A stretch of DNA of 64,000 nt from Tethya wilhelma (lineage: Eukaryota > Porifera > Demospongiae > Tethyida > Tethyidae): NCBI GenBank assembly GCA_964030475.1, contig CAXIPT010000002.1, positions 1,066,519 through 1,130,518 on the forward strand. The letters run 5' to 3'. Shown here one piece after another: positions 59,672 through 64,000 of the stretch. A program made the position numbers and the translations under genes. Position 1 is the first letter of the stretch, and each line of letters starts with the position of its first letter. The notes below the pieces were generated by a model. The model saw only the letters and a program-made list of their open reading frames with translations, had not been told where the DNA came from and searched no databases.

Positions 59672-60290
59672 ATGGCTTGCCCAAGTTCAAGCAGTAATGT
59701 TTTGAGCCTCGGTTATTCATCTTCTCCTTTTGAGAGCACTTCAGTTAGTGATAGAAGCTCACACAAAATTGAGCCATACTTGTATGAACCATCTGCTGGA
59801 AGTGACAGTAGTGGAGACTCTGGAGAATCATCTGACAAAGATGCAAGACAGGATAGGCTAGGAAGCACTGATTGGTGAGTCTATCAGCTATAATTTTCAT
59901 ACATTTTGTTTATAAATATTAATTTTAGGTGGACAATTATAGCTCAGGTGCCAGTGTCATGGCAGTGTGGTCCAGGCACTGTGTTCAGTACAATGTTGAC
60001 TGTGTGTGCCGCAAAATGGAAGCTAAATGATCAGACACAGTCAATTGTGTAATCAAACATGAGGTGTTTGGCACTGTATGTGTTAATGTTTGGGTAACTA
60101 CCAATATCTGTGACTGTGCGGGTACACGAGAAACACCCCGACATGATTGAGTTACCTAAATAGTATTATTATAGCTGTTGTGTTACTAACTACTTTATAT
60201 TACTGATCTTTTCAGGAAATACAAGTTTACTGCTTACTGACAACTGGCTACTCTGCTGGAGATGGTTAGGAAGGACAGAACAAGTTACAC
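59672..60290 (+). pseudogene. P2RX7 C-terminal-domain-like gene remnant
   Basis: Exon-like 59672-59877 starts MACPSSSSNVLSLGYSSS, is Ser/Asp-rich and ends DRLGSTDW at a GTGAGT donor. After the intron, pieces in different frames read HCVQYNVDCVCRKMEAK and NCVIKHEVFGTVCVN, and near 60217 KYKFTAY. The order (R-x-G-x-TDW, Cys cluster, H-x-x-F-x-x-VC, Y-x-x-Y) is that of the cytosolic ballast domain of P2X7-like proteins, which exists alone in many invertebrates (family knowledge). Frame changes between Cys-rich pieces and stops rule out an intact product as read. Confidence 0.5.
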
Positions 60291-61250
60291 TCTCATTTAA
60301 ACCCACCACGCGCATGCGTACTAATGCTCGCTTGCGACAACACAATCAGCAATAACAACAAAATGGGTAGCTGACAACAGAGTGTGGCAGAAAAAAAAAG
60401 GAAGTTCACAAAACACACGCACAGAATAACAGACCACATACACCAGTTCACGGACCAAAAGACAGGCAACAGAGTGGGGTGGGTGGGAAAATCAGAAATA
60501 AGAAAGACTTAGAGCATGAGGCCTACATGCTCAGGGAAAAACCTCTCCCAAAAAACCACTTTGGGAAAAAATAGGAGAGGAAAACCCAACTCAAAACGGT
60601 TACAAACATCCCACAAAAAAAGAAAACAGGGAAAATTGAAACAGTCCAGCAACTATGCCCGTGTCAAATGGGGGGCCAGTGGAGGGCAACCAGCACAGCA
60701 CCAGAGCAGGGAGCCACAGCCAGGGTTCAGCAGGACCCAGACAACAAGTCCCCGGGACAGAGCTGGAGGGAGAATTCAGAGGTCAAAAGTCAATCACACT
60801 CAACACACGCTTGGTTGGACACGCCCACCAAGCCTCGAAGTCACAGCTAGCACACACTCTCCGCATTTTCATGCATATCACTACACAGCCATCCTATTGC
60901 ATGCACAAGACACACCCATACACTATTTTAGGAGTAATTTTTCGCTTTTTTTTTTTTTTAAGTGCCTGCGGTCCGCGGTTTCCAAAGAATGCTTTGAAGT
61001 ACTTTGATGTGGTCTAATTTCCGGTCACTTGTTCGAAGGCAACTTCCGGTCGCTAGTTTTTGCACGAAAATGATCTCCAGCACCTCCTGAACACTTTTAT
61101 TTTCAATTGTATATTTTGATATAGAAATCTTGGACACACCCCTTCATGATTCACTAATTAAATTAGCGATAGCAAAAGTACCGCCCACTCAAAATACTCT
61201 AACCTTAAAGTCTACAGCCCACATCCTTTGGGGCATTGGCAAGAAAAGGC
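60291..61250. other. Unassigned; basic low-complexity ORF
   Basis: A 163-codon plus ORF (60516-61007) is Lys/Ser/Gln-rich and ends at a poly(T) run; overlapping frames are equally open. I see no motif or splice support. aggtcaaaagtca at 60780-60792 is another DR1-like site. Confidence 0.3.
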
Positions 61251-61489
61251 TCCTCAAATGATAGAGATCACACTATGGTACCTTATGAATGCCAGGTTGT
61301 GGGGGTGTCCACCATAGTTAGAGTTTGATTGTAAGCTTGCCCTTCGCAACAAACAAAGTCTGTCTGATCCATTGGGCATCAGCTTTGCCTCATCCATGCC
61401 TGACTGTGGTAGACGACTTGACAAATCAGTTGGATTTTGCGCAGTGGTCGAGAAAGGCACAGAAAAAAAAATATGGTGTTGTCAATAAT

Positions 61490-62450
61490 ACAAGTAGTAA
61501 AAATTTTATAAAAATGAGAAGTGTAGGAATGGACAGTGCTGTAAAAAGCAAGGAAACAAGACAAGTCTCTGAATTTCGGCACATGACTACTTCATTTTCA
61601 TGACTCAAGCATAGTACGTGTCTATATTATCTATGACTCAAGTTATAAATGTCGGCCATTTGGCTCAATGGACATGAGTTAATGCAAGCAATCACTTGAC
61701 TAGTTTGGATGAAAGGACAAGCATGTAGAATGTAGATACACAGTAACATTTGAGAGTTGGGCACAAAAAATGAAGTAGTCATGTGCCGAAATTCAGAGAC
61801 TTGTCTTGTTTCCTTGCTTTTTACAGCACTGTCCATTCCTACACTTCTCATTTTTATAAAATTTTTACTACTTGTTCATTCACTTTTTTAAACACCAAGG
61901 TGCTCAATTGCATGGAGACAACCACACAGCAGAGACTAGTCAGTCTCTACAAAAAGCAGAAGTGTACATTTGATGCGCATGCGCATTATAGGCATGAAAA
62001 ACACGTGGTCTATTGACGACCTTTACCTACATAAATAAAAAGTACAGTATTTTATATCAAGAGTTTCAAAGCTGCCTAGACTTTGTTTGCTGCCTTTTTG
62101 CCAGCAAACAAGTAGAAAAGGACGTACTACAGATGAATTGAAGTCTTACTATATGGTCAAAGTTGTCTCAATGTCTTTTGTTTGTCTGGAAATTGCGTTC
62201 AAGTAAGTCAGTTAGGAAGATGAACAAAATTGCACTGTTGTGGCTTCTCGTCAGCGCTCTCTCCAGAGTGCTCTGGAAACTTTCTGCCAGTTTTCTTTGT
62301 TAATACAGTAAGTAAACTGTCTGTGGGAGGCTATTGAATGCATTTGAAGTCTTAGCTTTCTTTCCTTGAAAGTTTATAAGCATGAACATTTTGTATTGTG
62401 TCAATGGGACAGTCGGCCCATTCCTACTATACGTACTACCGTACGTATGA
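61490..62450 (-). mobile_element. Composite repeat R1, inverted copy
   Basis: Foldback 61490-61875 (arms of about 105 bp, nearly perfect) plus outer part ending gtactaccgtacgtatga. An NRF-1-like TGCGCATGCGCA sits at 61974-61985. Confidence 0.85.
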
Positions 62451-62519
62451 TAACTGTACTTGTATGATTCTGTAGTACTTACTGGTTAGCTCTGTATCTG
62501 GTTTACTGATAGGAGAATT

Positions 62520-62660
62520 TGTTGCTGTCCAGACTGGTGAAAGGAGGAGAGATAGGAGAACTTGTCATCGCTGAGCGAGGGACCAGACTGGTGGACGGAG
62601 AGATAGGAGAACTTGGCATCGCTGAATGAGGGATCAGACTGGTGGACAGAGGAGAGGTAA
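62520..62660. repeat. Tandem repeat, about 60-bp unit
   Basis: About 2.3 units of gactggtggac(g/a)gag...ataggagaactt...catcgctgagcgaggga. In the minus-strand recombinase frame it would read Ser/Pro-rich (SPISPSTSLVPRSAM). Confidence 0.7.
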
Positions 62661-62743
62661 CCTGTACACATATCATAAGTGTGTTTTTGTTCTTTCCAAA
62701 TATGACAGCTAATTTCTCCATTACCTTTGTATCTGATGATCTA

Positions 62744-63440
62744 TTAGGACTCATGGATCTGCAGTGGCAGGACTAATAGCTGCCATGTGCATATACCTCT
62801 CAAGCATGGCCACAGGGCAGCACTCCGAGTGAGTCTTGGCAATAACCATTGTAGCCCCCATCTCTGTACTGATCTTACTGGACTCCAGAAAGATCTCGAC
62901 ATGCTCAGAAAAGAAATGCACATCAGACTCCCTGAGTTTAATGAGCTCATCAAAACAAAAAATCCTGCAAAACCCAGCAAGCAAACAGTCAGGGTACTGA
63001 TGTCCGAGAGAGAAGCAGCATCACTAGCAAACTGATGCACAACTCTTGGAGCATCTCGGGTGTCATCGGATCCTTTTTACCCACTTTGTGGGCCAATACC
63101 CGTTTGGCACTCGCCAACACCTGCTGAACAAGGGAATGCGAGGTAGTGTCTTCCACCATAGCCATTTGGTTCACCCATGACAGGGCACTAACGGCCTCTG
63201 TCAGTGGAGCAGCAGTACTAGCTTTCTGAGCTAATACAGGGCGACATAGATGGGCTCTGGAGGCAGCCCTGCACCAACCTCGAGCTTAGAAATAGCTCCT
63301 TCATCTACTGTATGCTCCACTGTACTTTTTGACTGTAGAAGGTGCCTTGCTACATAGCACCCATTGCGGCAGCAGTCCTGCCAGTTCCCTGAGCTCGGGA
63401 TCCTGACACTTCGACAGCTCCCGACACCACTCCTCGGAGA
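62744..63440 (-). pseudogene. Tyrosine recombinase (transposon-derived), broken
   Basis: The minus strand reads KAPSTVKKYSGAYSRW, SALSWVNQMAMVEDTTSH, VLAHKVGKKDPMTPEMLQEL, CFDELIKLRESDVHFFSEHV and CPVAMLERYMHMAAI: the core-binding domain and first half of the catalytic domain of Crypton/DIRS-type tyrosine recombinases. One-base deletions shift the frame several times, including at the expected catalytic arginine of the GF-x-R-x-x-EL block (about 62955). The C-terminal H-x-x-R and tyrosine motifs are not found; a tandem repeat and R1 follow instead. Confidence 0.7.
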
Positions 63441-63444
63441 AGAC

Positions 63445-64000
63445 ATCTGGAACAACCAACACACCATAATGCCAAAGATAATCAAACCATAGAGGGAAAT
63501 AAAAATGCCCTCTGGGCTAATAATCGACTGTGATAACTGGCAGCCAGCAAAAAAAGACACAGCCATAGAATAATTAATCTCCAAAACCCCGACAGACAGG
63601 GTAAATGAAACACACACAACGCCCACTGAGGGCAATGTATGTTTCCTGACCGACAGAAAACAGAGATACCCACCGAGAGTATTCATGTATGAACACACAA
63701 CAAACCTAAAATGTGCTCTGTGACTGTCAGAGAACGCACACAAAGCGCACCGAGGGCTGCAAAGAAACACAAGGCCCTGACCGACAGAGCCAGCATAGAC
63801 AAGAACTATGACAACACGCCACACATCAAGCAACCTACAAGACACGGATTGAAAAGACCCGACTAAAACCCCCTACCAGAACCTAGACCCAAGACAATCA
63901 GTAGTACAAGGTAACCAAACATTAATAAGATCAATAGGGCTAGATCACACATGTGTGGAGAACTCACAGACACCAGAGTCATCAAACAAGCAAAAACCAA
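63445..64000. other. Unassigned window end
   Basis: A minus ORF (63231-63845) is hydrophobic and Cys-rich but overlaps the recombinase in another frame. Short repeats such as ccctgaccgacaga / tcctgaccgacaga (63775, 63645) occur. No supported gene; probably upstream sequence of the recombinase element. Confidence 0.35.

Noticed and set aside
60516..61017. Basic 163-codon ORF as a gene
   Set aside because: Two other frames are equally open, there is no motif, and it ends in a poly(T) run.
63231..63845. Hydrophobic 204-codon minus ORF as a membrane protein
   Set aside because: Its 3' part is an alternative frame of the tyrosine recombinase; the hydrophobic part has no start context or conserved feature.
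1..64000. Bacterial symbiont or contaminant DNA
   Set aside because: Introns, AATAAA signals, MITEs and animal domain families run throughout; no operon-like gene packing is seen.

Overview
The window looks like nuclear DNA of a demosponge, most probably Amphimedon queenslandica or a close relative (inference). It is AT-rich. The multi-exon genes have clean GT-AG introns and AATAAA signals, and there are many MITEs. It also carries two members of a single-exon multi-membrane-span gene family, one joined to a long beta-helix ectodomain, a type I know from sponge gene sets. I see no bacterial operon, tRNA, rRNA or CRISPR array.

Layout. 1-1.0 kb: a composite repeat (called R1 here) ending in a 399-bp foldback. 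1.27-3.08 kb (-): a 602-residue multi-span membrane protein in one exon. 3.7-4.95 kb: three small foldback elements. 5.1-25.7 kb (+): the core of the window, two tandem paralogues. Paralogue B (16521-25665, 14 exons, 927 residues) is intact on paper and joins an AMPK-beta-type glycogen-binding module, a short linker made of four related mini-exons, an unrecognised domain, a Death domain, coiled coils and a Cys/His-rich module. Paralogue A is in two blocks: the glycogen-binding exons (5259-6529) and the Death/coiled-coil/Cys-His exons (12241-15302). The reading phases of these blocks do not join directly, and the second block has its own candidate first exon.

25.7-40 kb is a graveyard of mobile elements: a TA-flanked mariner-like MITE, a LINE remnant, a gag-like stretch, a hAT-like transposase remnant, an LTR-element reverse transcriptase piece, and a 1.86-kb direct repeat of DIRS-type (RNase H plus tyrosine recombinase) remnants with an N at the junction. 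40.5-42.6 kb (-): the first six exons of cystathionine beta-synthase with heme ligands and the PLP lysine kept, but the 3' half missing. 43.1-44.0 kb: another LINE remnant. 44.6-47.1 kb: a broken FN3/Sushi receptor-like gene. 47.6-48.6 kb: R1 again.

48.8-54.2 kb (-): a single-exon gene of about 1790 residues with a beta-helix ectodomain and the same type of membrane domain as the 602-residue protein. 54.3-62.5 kb: repeats (R1 copies, a minisatellite present in both orientations, a triplicated 300-bp segment) and a decayed P2RX7-C-terminus-like gene. 62.7-63.45 kb (-): a broken tyrosine recombinase.

How it fits together. The paralogue pair pairs a predicted glycan sensor with a Death-domain adaptor, and is the best candidate for an undescribed system. 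DR1-type nuclear-receptor-like sites (two GGTTCA/AGGTCA half-sites, 1-nt spacer) lie near the starts of A, its second block, B, CBS and the 1.8-kb-residue membrane gene, and also inside R1.
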